From contig CAKSDA010000006.1 in assembly GCA_934444895.1 (NCBI GenBank), forward strand, positions 1-27,014: a DNA stretch of 27,014 nt, given 5' to 3'. Both the position numbers and the translations under genes were made by a program. The stretch's first letter is position 1. Every line of letters starts with the position of its first letter. Positions 7,498 through 15,296 of this stretch are shown piece after piece. The stretch is from an uncultured Eubacteriales bacterium. Lineage in GTDB: Bacteria > Bacillota > Clostridia > Oscillospirales > Acutalibacteraceae. The notes beneath the pieces are model-generated. The model was not told where the DNA came from, made no database searches, and saw only the letters and a list, made by a program, of their open reading frames with translations.

Positions 7498-10400
7498 TTA
7501 ATCTTTAAAATACGGCTTGTCAGATAATTCAATACCATCCCACTGAGCTATATACTGTGCAAGTGTTGCTATATCCTGAAGGTTAACTACGCCGTCACCG
7601 TTAATGTCGAGCGTTACCGTATTTACAGTAATATCCCACTGTGCTATATATTGTGCAAGGGCGGCAATATCCTGAAGGTTAACCACACCGTCGCCGTTTA
7701 TGTCGCCTTTTAGGTAAATTTCTGCGTTTACTGTTGTGTTTGGATCAGTAACATCTACATCATATTCTCCGATCACATGGCCCTTTTTAGTGATCCGCAT
7801 AGTATAACTTCCCGGTTCCACATTGGTAAATGCATAGGTCGAAATAATTTTCAGCCCGGTTTTGCTGTCGGGGGAAGCGGTAACGGAATATGCTGCCTCG
7901 CTTTCGCCCAAAGGCACAAGTTCAAGTTCGACATAATCTTCAATATTGCCGAAACTTGTCACAGTGCCGGTAAGGGTTAGTCCGCTCTCACCCTCCTGCA
8001 CACCGGAAAACGACAATGTTATATTTCCGCCGTTTGGGGTAACGGCATAGTAATCATTATTGCCCACTTTGCTTATTTCAGTGCCGTTGGCGTAAACCTT
8101 AAAGTCGCTGCCAAACACATATCCTGCCGCGGGCCGCAGGGTGAAATAATACCATTTGCCTTCCATACAGGGTGACAGGGACGGTTCGTCGGTACCGGGT
8201 TTATTCATTGGCGTAAGCACCACGCCGGGGTTATAGTCAGTGAAGATGTTATATTCCCGCTGGAATTCCACCCGGATCTTCACATTCTCGCCGGGCATAG
8301 TGAAGGAATAAGTTCCGTCGCCATTATCGGTAATTGGTATTTTTGCGATCATGGATGTGGATAGCGTCACCTCAACATCATACACGCCGCAGCCCTCCGC
8401 AGGGTTAAGCGCAAAGGTTACTGTGCTGTCGTACTTGGCACTGTCACCGCCGATGATCTCAACATTGCCTTTGTCACTGCATCCGTCCACATAAATGGTT
8501 TCAACACTGTAAGATGTGCCAACCCACACAGGATAGAGTTCCAAATCACCAACCCGGGTACCCTGTTCAATCTTCGTTATGGGGGGCCAGCCGTTCTCCG
8601 TTTCGGACCAGCCGAAGAAGATATAACCCGGCTTTTTCACCGGTGCGTTCCCACTTACCGTAAGGTCAACATCATCAGTTATTAAAATATCTTTGTCTTT
8701 GCCGGTATAATACCCCTCATAGCAGTACTTTGTCGGCAGTTTGTCAAAATAGTACGTCTCTTTGCCATCGCCTATATTATAGGTAATATTGTACTGTATC
8801 AATTCAAATGCATCTTCCGCAATAACGGTAACACCGCTTTGCCTGCACTCGGGCATCACGAATGAATATGTGTCTCCTGCCACATGGGTAGGTGTAATTT
8901 TCTGATAACCGCCGCCGTTCGCGTCCATATAACTTATGTAAATTTGGACATTTTTGCTTACCTTATACCCGGTGTTGGGCGACAATGTGAAGTATACAGT
9001 GTCGCCAGTCTTTGCCTTGCTGATAACGCTTATCATTCCTCTGTTTGCGTCGAGTTCGGTATTTAACCGTGTGCCTACCCGATACCCCGAACTTGCGTCC
9101 TGAATAAACTTTGCATACAGTCTTACATTTTCAGGATTATTACTTGTCAGTTCTTTTCCCGCACTGCGCGTGCATTCAGGGTCTGTATACCAGCCCACAA
9201 AAGCGTAGCCGCCTCTGGTGATTTCACTTGCCGCAGGCAAGGTGACGGTCTGCCCTAAGCGGAATTTGCTTACACTTGGCTTGCCGTTTTTCCACATAGA
9301 TGTGCTGAACGTAAATTCCTGTCCGCCGTCCACATATTTATAGATGATTTTATATTCTTTCTCCACGAATATCGCACGGATGTCCAGATTTTTATTGCTT
9401 TCACCGGACAGTGTCATGGGGTTGGAGGTCTTCTGCTGCTCCGTCAGGGTGACGCCGTCGGTCCAGACCTCCCAGTGGTCAAACTGGTATCCGTCGTTCG
9501 GCACCGCCTCAAGCTCAGCAGTCTGCTCCGGCGCAAGCCAAACGGTGTCTGCCGAATCACCATCCACCAGGAAGGTGCCACGATCGCCGTTGGAGGTCAG
9601 CGTACTTTTATTTTGTGCGGTCCACCCAAAGGTTATTTCCGTTCCGTCTAAATCCTCCGGAATGGTAAAGCGGAAATATTCAATGTTGGCACCCGAGCGA
9701 AGCCCCAAAACATCGTCCCCGCTGCTATAAATGTGGTCCGTTTTGCCGCCGCGAACGGCATAGCCCCACTTATAGAACCGCCAGATCGAAAGCTCCGAAA
9801 TTGCCTCTATATAAACCGATTCGCCCCTGGCGAACTGCGCCTCGTGTGTATAGGCAGACCCGTTGATCCTTCCGCGATAAACAGTTACCGTTACAGGGTC
9901 GCTGCAAGGCTTTACTACGGTTTTACTACCGCTGCCATCATAGGGAAAATCATAACAGTTATTATCGAAATACTTCATATTCCTGTATATCAATCCGTCG
10001 GCAATATCAATTTCATTGCCGGTGCGGGTAAGCAAACCGTCCTGGCCGGTATAAATTTCCAAGTCGCCAACATTTTTGACCTGTATATCGGCGGCTTTAA
10101 TGCCGTCGGCTCTTCCGCTGCCGCAGTTCATGGTGTCTACTCGTATCGTCCCGGTGGTATCAATGGTGCACTTTCCGCCCACCTCACAGCCGGTTTTGAG
10201 CCATCCGTAGCCGTCATCGCCGAGCTTCAGGGAACATTTTATGTCCATTGACGCATTGTCCGTAATATTCAGATCACCCGCTGTCTTAATTAAATAGCAT
10301 GGGTCTCTGAATTTTACCGAACCTGACAGGGTCAACTCCACATAGACTTTAGCATTGCCGCCAAATGTAAGATGGCTGTCTGATCCCAATACCGTACATG

Positions 10401-10902
10401 ATTTTTGGTATCCTCCGTCATACCTCGAATATAGCCGGTTCAGACAAAGCTCTCCCTGCTTTCCCGGCTCCGTGGTGATCAGAGTGTCCGTGTCATCGTT
10501 TTCCCAATCATAACAACCAAGAGCGGTCGAGTAGCTCCATTTGAGGTTATCATCTATTATGAAATTTGTTCCTTCCAAATAAAGGGCACAGCCTCCGCGC
10601 AAATCCAACCCGGAAATGCTGATGTTTTTTACATGGAAAATATTGTTTTCTTTGTCGAAATAGCCGTTCCAGTCGTTGCTTTCCTTGACCCAGCCTTTAT
10701 TATTTTCCCAGTAATAGCCCACATCGTCGCCGGGGTAGCCCTGCTTGCCGCCGTTGCACGCAACAACATACGAAACTACCTTGACAGAGCCACTGCTTTT
10801 CGCCGCAAACACACCCGCAGGCAATGCGGAAAATAGCATAATGACTGAGAGAACAACAGCCGACAGACGGCGTAAAAAATTCCCTATATATTTGTTATTC
10901 AT
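7498..10902 (-). CDS. Secreted multidomain protein with InlB-type repeats and type I dockerin
   Basis: This 1134-residue extracellular protein opens with a signal peptide (RRLSAVVLSVIMLFSALPAGVFA, cut near residue 34). Residues about 80-310 form a beta-rich region of repeated strands such as ADLNITDNASMDIK, resembling a beta-helix. Bacterial/InlB-like repeats follow at about 455-515 (DGYQFDHWEVWTD), 515-600 (YAFVGWYTDPECT) and 700-795 (YIFFGWSETENGW). The C-terminus is a type I dockerin with two calcium loops, DINGDGVVNLQDIA at D1067 and D1099, each ending LAQYIAQWD. It probably docks to a cohesin on another surface protein; no cohesin is encoded here. GGAGG precedes the ATG. The gene lies 29 bases after the pseudo-receiver gene and is probably co-transcribed with it. 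Parts look GC-richer than the flanking operons (39 of 60 bases in the line from 9421, counted by eye), which may signal transfer. No catalytic domain is recognisable. Confidence 0.88.
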   Translation of the reverse strand: MNNKYIGNFLRRLSAVVLSVIMLFSALPAGVFAAKSSGSVKVVSYVVACNGGKQGYPGDDVGYYWENNKGWVKESNDWNGYFDKENNIFHVKNISISGLDLRGGCALYLEGTNFIIDDNLKWSYSTALGCYDWENDDTDTLITTEPGKQGELCLNRLYSRYDGGYQKSCTVLGSDSHLTFGGNAKVYVELTLSGSVKFRDPCYLIKTAGDLNITDNASMDIKCSLKLGDDGYGWLKTGCEVGGKCTIDTTGTIRVDTMNCGSGRADGIKAADIQVKNVGDLEIYTGQDGLLTRTGNEIDIADGLIYRNMKYFDNNCYDFPYDGSGSKTVVKPCSDPVTVTVYRGRINGSAYTHEAQFARGESVYIEAISELSIWRFYKWGYAVRGGKTDHIYSSGDDVLGLRSGANIEYFRFTIPEDLDGTEITFGWTAQNKSTLTSNGDRGTFLVDGDSADTVWLAPEQTAELEAVPNDGYQFDHWEVWTDGVTLTEQQKTSNPMTLSGESNKNLDIRAIFVEKEYKIIYKYVDGGQEFTFSTSMWKNGKPSVSKFRLGQTVTLPAASEITRGGYAFVGWYTDPECTRSAGKELTSNNPENVRLYAKFIQDASSGYRVGTRLNTELDANRGMISVISKAKTGDTVYFTLSPNTGYKVSKNVQIYISYMDANGGGYQKITPTHVAGDTYSFVMPECRQSGVTVIAEDAFELIQYNITYNIGDGKETYYFDKLPTKYCYEGYYTGKDKDILITDDVDLTVSGNAPVKKPGYIFFGWSETENGWPPITKIEQGTRVGDLELYPVWVGTSYSVETIYVDGCSDKGNVEIIGGDSAKYDSTVTFALNPAEGCGVYDVEVTLSTSMIAKIPITDNGDGTYSFTMPGENVKIRVEFQREYNIFTDYNPGVVLTPMNKPGTDEPSLSPCMEGKWYYFTLRPAAGYVFGSDFKVYANGTEISKVGNNDYYAVTPNGGNITLSFSGVQEGESGLTLTGTVTSFGNIEDYVELELVPLGESEAAYSVTASPDSKTGLKIISTYAFTNVEPGSYTMRITKKGHVIGEYDVDVTDPNTTVNAEIYLKGDINGDGVVNLQDIAALAQYIAQWDITVNTVTLDINGDGVVNLQDIATLAQYIAQWDGIELSDKPYFKD

Positions 10903-10931
10903 AAGTTTTCCTCCTTTTTATTAAACATTTA

Positions 10932-11315
10932 TTAAACGCTGTCGATTACCGAAGCAAAATAGTTTTCCGACACCGAGCCGAACAGGAAGGCGTCAATAAG
11001 ACCTTCGCGCTTTGCCTGCCGAACTTTTTCGGTAAGAATTTCATCGCTTTCATCATCCACAAAAAGAATAATGCGGCAATTTTCAATGTTCCGTTTTACC
11101 TTATCACGAATTGCCATTCGTTCGGAAAACATCCACGGCGAAAACGCCTTGACCTCCATTAAAAGAACATCCGGCTTATGTGTTTTGCACCACTCGGCGG
11201 TGGAGTCCGGCGACTCGGAGATCACGACTTGGCAATCGTCCAGTTCCTGCATTAACATTCGTTCCATGTTGTGCGCATGGATACCGCTCTGAATGTCCAG
11301 AACGATCTTTTTCAT
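10932..11315 (-). CDS. Stand-alone pseudo-receiver protein
   Basis: This 127-residue protein resembles a CheY-like receiver: beta1 MKKIVLDIQ, beta3 HKPDVLLMEVKAF, beta4 NCRIILFVDDES, and beta5 IDAFLFGSVSE. The usual phospho-acceptor aspartate is replaced by glutamate (E54 in VLLMEV, where the neighbouring regulator has D53 in LILMDV). The acidic pair at the end of beta1 is reduced to one aspartate (D7), and beta5 lacks the conserved lysine. It is therefore unlikely to be phosphorylated normally and may be a fixed-state or partner-binding module. It has no output domain. It starts a transcription unit with the dockerin gene and sits between a two-component system terminator with dyad and that secreted protein, so a role in its expression or export is possible but unproven. 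Confidence 0.6.
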   Translation of the reverse strand: MKKIVLDIQSGIHAHNMERMLMQELDDCQVVISESPDSTAEWCKTHKPDVLLMEVKAFSPWMFSERMAIRDKVKRNIENCRIILFVDDESDEILTEKVRQAKREGLIDAFLFGSVSENYFASVIDSV

Positions 11316-11384
11316 CTTTCATCACCGCCTTCTTAATGCACAACTATAATTTTACATATACTATTGTACTGATTTTTTGAATCT

Positions 11385-11410
11385 TGTCACTGGCACTTGT
11401 GCCAGTAACA
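11385..11410. promoter_or_regulatory. 26-bp dyad, candidate response-regulator binding site
   Basis: ACTGGCAC and GTGCCAGT flank a TT centre; the symmetry extends outward to 26 bases with one mismatched pair. It lies about 75 bases before the pseudo-receiver start codon, just downstream of the regulator operon's terminator. Minus-strand -10-like words (TAAAAT, TATAGT) follow without a good -35, as expected for an activated promoter. Binding by the LuxR-type regulator is inference. Confidence 0.55.
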
Positions 11411-11450
11411 GAAATTTGGATTTTTTCAAAAAAGCTTTGCCTTTTGGGCG

Positions 11451-11482
11451 CAAAAATCCCCTCGGTCGGGGTGGCCGAGGGG
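11451..11482 (-). terminator. Intrinsic terminator of the two-component operon
   Basis: Read on the minus strand, an 8-bp GC stem, CCCCTCGG/CCGAGGGG, with a nine-base loop is followed by ATTTTTG. It comes ten bases after the response regulator stop codon. Confidence 0.88.
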
Positions 11483-11492
11483 GAAACATAGG

Positions 11493-12122
11493 TTATTCGT
11501 CTTTTAAGGTGGTTACCATGAGCTTATTTTCAATGGCGGTGGCGACCAGTGCCTCTCGGTTTTCAAAGCCGCCCTTGATGACCATATCGTCCAAGTTCCA
11601 ACGGACGCCGTTTTTGGAGATGCCGAGTTTATCGGCGATCTCCTGATAAGTAAAGCCTTTTATGTACAGGCGGAGGATGTCTAATTGACGAGGTGAAAAT
11701 TTATCGGACATAGTTTCTTCCATTTCCACTGCGGGAGAGGTATCCGGAAACACTTTTTCGCCCTTAAGGGTTCGTTTTACTACATTTAAGAGTTCATCCG
11801 TACCGTGATCTTTATACCATAAACTGTCGGCGGAACCCGTTTTGGCTTTGGCAAGTACTTGAGGGTCAACAAGTGAGGTGACAATCACAACCTTTGTGAG
11901 GGGAAATGCTTTTTTAATCCGCTCTGCGGCGGCTAGGCCGGAATGCTTGTGCTGCGTCTGAACATCCATTAAAATGAGACCTATTGTAGCGTCGCAATAC
12001 TTTTCCGCTTCAAAGGCGTCGCGATATATGCCTTTTAGTCTAAATTCGCCGTCTGCCGCAAGGCGTTCGGCAAAATGCTTTTGTATATATACATCGTCTT
12101 CTACAAGTATTGTGTTTATCAT
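11493..12122 (-). CDS. LuxR/NarL-type response regulator
   Basis: This 209-residue protein has an N-terminal receiver domain with all expected residues: acidic pocket E8-D9-D10, phospho-acceptor D53 (LILMDVQT), T82 (VIVTS) and K104 (WYKDHG). The C-terminal LuxR-type helix-turn-helix spans about 143-200 (SPRQLDILRLYIKGFTYQEIADKLGISKNGVRWNLDDM). It should be phosphorylated by the upstream histidine kinase and then bind DNA as a dimer. Its ATG overlaps the kinase stop codon (ATGA), so the two are translationally coupled. The HTH lacks the most typical T-V-K-x-H recognition helix and has G-V-R-W-N-L instead, so its site may be unusual. The dyad downstream of its terminator is the best candidate target. 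Confidence 0.92.
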   Translation of the reverse strand: MINTILVEDDVYIQKHFAERLAADGEFRLKGIYRDAFEAEKYCDATIGLILMDVQTQHKHSGLAAAERIKKAFPLTKVVIVTSLVDPQVLAKAKTGSADSLWYKDHGTDELLNVVKRTLKGEKVFPDTSPAVEMEETMSDKFSPRQLDILRLYIKGFTYQEIADKLGISKNGVRWNLDDMVIKGGFENREALVATAIENKLMVTTLKDE

Positions 12123-13369
12123 AGGCCATTCTCCTTTGTAGGAAGAGTAATAAGCAGGGCGAAACGCGGCTTGTACACCGTATGCATTTCGCCGCCGGAG
12201 CTTTCAATGTTACTTCGAAGGCTTATAAGTCCGCTTCCTTCTTTTATCGGCTCTGTCGGCGGATTTCCATTGTTGGTAATGGTAATGTCATAGCAGTCGT
12301 TTTGCTCGGATATGCGAATATATACTTCATTTCCTTTTGCGTGTTTAATGCAGTTGGTAACGCACTCTTTTGCCGCGGCAACGGTAAGTTCTTCGGCAGT
12401 AGATCCGGCCGGAAGATACCCCTGTGTTTTAACCAAAACACCAAGTGCTTTTGCGGTTTGCTTTACTTCATCAATTGTTCCAACCGAAGCTACTCGGTTG
12501 TTTGCAAGCATACTTACGGCGTTTTGCAGGGTTTCAATTTTTTTGTTGGTGGCCTCTTTGCTTCCAATAATGTCGCGAATGGTCAGCAGGCTTCTACCGA
12601 TTGTATCATGTATGTAAACCTTTAAATCAAGGCTTTCTTTTTCCTTTATGTCATCTGCCATGCGTTCATACATGTTTTTGAGCTTGCGGTTGACCGCTGC
12701 AAGTTCCTTATTAATTTCCGACTGGCGAAGGTTGCTGTCATACAGTTCTGTTACGTTCTGAGCTGTTACTTGCTGCCAGTGATTGTCACCGTCCACGGTG
12801 ATATTCTGTGTGCAAAATTGCCAAACGGTTTCGTCCGGCAGAATGTAGCAGCCGTCCTTTATGGTGACGGATTTGTCCGGATTAGCCAATGCGTTTTCCA
12901 AGTCGCTTTTAATTTGCAGGTCGTGACCGCAGAGAGCAAATGACAGGCGGCGCATACGGTTATTGCATAGAATGATCCTGCCGTCTGGATCGGCAAAGCA
13001 AATGCCCATAGGGAGACTATCAGTCGCTTCCTTGATGGAGAACAGTGACAGTTCATTTTTGCGGCGGTGGTATTCCCTTGGCAGAGCAATGGCAAAGTGA
13101 ATCACCAAAAGGACAATGACTGCAGCAAACAGGAGCCAAGGTGCGTCTATGAGAAAGGCGTCCTTGCCCTCATCAGGGTCACCCTGGGTGACCGAGAACA
13201 AAAGCGTAAGCAGAATTGCAAAGTATGCAGCGCAGGGCAAACTGCGTAAAGGCTTATTACTGCGGAGCATTTGATATATAAAAAGTCCGAGTTCAAGCGT
13301 GGTAACCACCAGCAAAATAAGAGGGATAACGGTCTGCCAAAATAGGGGCAGGGAAGAGAATGCACTCAT
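12119..13369 (-). CDS. PAS-containing sensor histidine kinase (NarX/DesK type)
   Basis: This 416-residue membrane kinase has three N-terminal membrane segments (about 9-35, 42-58 and 72-95). A PAS domain follows (about 110-215, MGICFADPDGRIILCNNRM), then a short coiled coil. The dimerisation/phospho-acceptor segment has H254 in VYIHDTIGRSLL, a HisKA_3-like H box. The C-terminal ATPase domain has an N box (AAKECVTNCIKHAKG, N339) and a G box (GSGLISLRSNIESSGG). It should autophosphorylate and pass phosphate to D53 of the following regulator. Both ends overlap neighbours by ATGA, so sensor, kinase and regulator are made as one unit. The signal is unknown; the PAS may sense a small molecule or the state of the upstream 7TM protein. 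Confidence 0.9.
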   Translation of the reverse strand: MSAFSSLPLFWQTVIPLILLVVTTLELGLFIYQMLRSNKPLRSLPCAAYFAILLTLLFSVTQGDPDEGKDAFLIDAPWLLFAAVIVLLVIHFAIALPREYHRRKNELSLFSIKEATDSLPMGICFADPDGRIILCNNRMRRLSFALCGHDLQIKSDLENALANPDKSVTIKDGCYILPDETVWQFCTQNITVDGDNHWQQVTAQNVTELYDSNLRQSEINKELAAVNRKLKNMYERMADDIKEKESLDLKVYIHDTIGRSLLTIRDIIGSKEATNKKIETLQNAVSMLANNRVASVGTIDEVKQTAKALGVLVKTQGYLPAGSTAEELTVAAAKECVTNCIKHAKGNEVYIRISEQNDCYDITITNNGNPPTEPIKEGSGLISLRSNIESSGGEMHTVYKPRFALLITLPTKENGL

Positions 13370-15057
13370 TGTTTTGCACCTCCCTCTGCAAAAAATACAA
13401 TGCGTTGGTAGTCATCGTTTTCGTCTGTCTCATAGAGGACATTATCCTTGTTTGCAAAAGCCGAAAGGTTTGTTTTGCAACAGATATTAAACGATAGGCG
13501 CAAGGTATCTGAGCCGGTAAGGCTTAGTTGAATGCTTATTAAATTCTGCGGGTCGGCTTCAATAACCGATTCGTAAAAATCAAATATTGAGGCAGCAGTT
13601 TTGCCGGAGAGCATGGAGAGGGAACTTTCCACATAAAGTGTGCTGCGGATATTTAATAATTTCAGCGTTTGGAGTGATTCGGAAAAAGCCCGTTCAAGCT
13701 CTGTTATGGATATTTTATAGTCACGGTCGGCAAGCAGGGTCAAATGCTTGCGGCGTTTAATGTAACTGCATAAAACAGCAATTTCGGCAAGGAGAATTTT
13801 TGCTTTGCCGGGATCTGATTCAGAAATTTTGCGGTATTCTTTTGTAAGTATCGCAATGCGGTCGATCTGCGTCTGCGTTGCAGATTGCAGCAGGTCATAC
13901 AGACGGTTTTGCTCCTCAATTTTGCGGTGTTTCGCTTCTCGCTTGTATTCGTAGCGCAGTATATCATTTCTTTCATTAAGTTCTTCCGCAAGACTTTCGG
14001 ATTCCTCTTTGATTTTAAGCAAATCCGAAACATCTTCCGTCCAAACAGCGTAGCCGCCGCCGATGGGCATTGTGTGTACAGTAAAGCCACTGCTTGTTGT
14101 AACAGGGCTTTGCGCGGCCTTTATTATTGTCTCTTTTGGTATAGGTTCAACACTCTGAGCCGAATATTTGATATTAAAATTTTTGTCGGTGATTTCGGCA
14201 GATGTACCGACAGAGGAGGCAAACAGATCGGCATATCGGCTGTTGGAATGAATAAAGCCGCAGGTTATGCAGAGTTCAAAGGTCAGAATATACATCACGC
14301 TTTGGAATGCGGCAATGTCACCGAATAAATAGCGGAGCCATGATACGCCCATATAGTAAAGTGCGCTGTAAAAAAGTGACAGCATCATAGGAATGACGGG
14401 GATAAGTTGGAGTTTACCGTTTGGCACGCGGCACTTGATAAACATGAATATGAGTGCGGCAACTGCACAAAGCACCTGCCAGCCTACAACAATAAAATAT
14501 CCAATGGCATATCCGTGGTCGGTATCGGACCAAACGGCGGCGGTCTTCGGAAAGGTAAATGTAAGCTGATGAAGGTCGTTGGTCAGCACCAGTATAAGAA
14601 GCGCACCGGAGATGAACCACAAAATCAATGTGGCTTTTGGGAGTTTATATTCGTCCGGTCGACCCAGGGACATTGCAATCAGCAGTGCAATCATAGGGAC
14701 GAACAACATCGGCAGATAGAAAAGATACCAAAGGTACCTGATAGCGGCAGGCTGCCAGAAAATAAAATACTTTGCCGTGCGTGCTGCCATCCAAAAAATA
14801 AGCAGCACCGAAATGCCGGTCAGATATTGTCTTAGTTGTTTTTGTACAATGCGCTGACGAACGGAAAGTCCCCATGCGGTGAACAGACCGATATAGATAA
14901 AACTGCGTAAATAGGAAAAAAGTGTGGGATAAAAATGACCTTTTCCGATAAGGCGAAAACAGTATGCAGCAATAACAGCAAGCAATATTATGCCGCTGTT
15001 GATTATAGTTTTTCGTTTCTGTTCGGTCATACGGATTACCCCAATTTCTAAAGACAT
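13366..15057 (-). CDS. 7TM sensor with degenerate histidine kinase-like C-terminus
   Basis: This 563-residue protein has about eight hydrophobic segments in its first 280 residues, resembling the N-terminal 7TM module of some Clostridia kinases. A PAS-like stretch (about 300-345), a charged coiled coil (about 345-385) and a kinase-like region with CSYIKRRKHLTLLAD follow. The terminal ATPase-like part keeps the secondary-structure pattern but lacks a recognisable N box (FDFYESVIEADPQN replaces it) and any G box, and no clear H box is seen. It is therefore probably catalytically silent and may feed a signal to the kinase encoded next, with which it overlaps by ATGA. A better-spaced ribosome site (GGGG) exists for the in-frame ATG at codon 10, so the true start may be 15030. 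Confidence 0.75.
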   Translation of the reverse strand: MSLEIGVIRMTEQKRKTIINSGIILLAVIAAYCFRLIGKGHFYPTLFSYLRSFIYIGLFTAWGLSVRQRIVQKQLRQYLTGISVLLIFWMAARTAKYFIFWQPAAIRYLWYLFYLPMLFVPMIALLIAMSLGRPDEYKLPKATLILWFISGALLILVLTNDLHQLTFTFPKTAAVWSDTDHGYAIGYFIVVGWQVLCAVAALIFMFIKCRVPNGKLQLIPVIPMMLSLFYSALYYMGVSWLRYLFGDIAAFQSVMYILTFELCITCGFIHSNSRYADLFASSVGTSAEITDKNFNIKYSAQSVEPIPKETIIKAAQSPVTTSSGFTVHTMPIGGGYAVWTEDVSDLLKIKEESESLAEELNERNDILRYEYKREAKHRKIEEQNRLYDLLQSATQTQIDRIAILTKEYRKISESDPGKAKILLAEIAVLCSYIKRRKHLTLLADRDYKISITELERAFSESLQTLKLLNIRSTLYVESSLSMLSGKTAASIFDFYESVIEADPQNLISIQLSLTGSDTLRLSFNICCKTNLSAFANKDNVLYETDENDDYQRIVFFAEGGAKQ

Positions 15058-15111
15058 ACAAAGCTTGCATATGAATTTATCACTGTTTGTCTATATGCTT
15101 TTACGATTCAC

Positions 15112-15140
15112 AGTATAGCAGAAATGTATGTTTTTAGCAA
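15112..15140 (-). promoter_or_regulatory. Sigma-A-type promoter of the two-component operon
   Basis: On the minus strand, TTGCTA and TATACT are separated by exactly 17 bases, about 55 bases before the first start codon of the sensor-kinase-regulator operon. Confidence 0.75.
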
Positions 15141-15228
15141 CCTGCTTGAGGCCGGACATGAATTTTAAATACTTTGGTACAATAAAAAGTCAGAATTTAT
15201 TAAAGTGGCGGATGATAATATATAGTCA

Positions 15229-15274
15229 GGCTCTTGATAGCAAGGAATCGGGTGATGTTTTACTATCAAGAGCC
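15229..15274 (-). terminator. Stem-loop closing the EPS operon
   Basis: A 12-bp perfect stem, GGCTCTTGATAG/CTATCAAGAGCC, has a 22-base loop and lies 23 bases after the EAL gene stop. No strong T run follows, so it may rely on Rho or act mainly as a 3' end stabiliser. Confidence 0.55.
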
Positions 15275-15296
15275 TATTAAAATCAACTACGAAAAA

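Noticed and set aside
9344..10251. Long plus-strand open frames (128 and 172 codons) opposite the dockerin gene.
   Set aside because: They lack ribosome sites and domain signals and mirror the coding strand of a clear secreted protein; antisense shadows.
13885..14835. Plus-strand open frames of 142-147 codons opposite the 7TM sensor gene.
   Set aside because: Antisense to a protein with clear membrane segments and ATGA coupling; no ribosome site or recognisable product.
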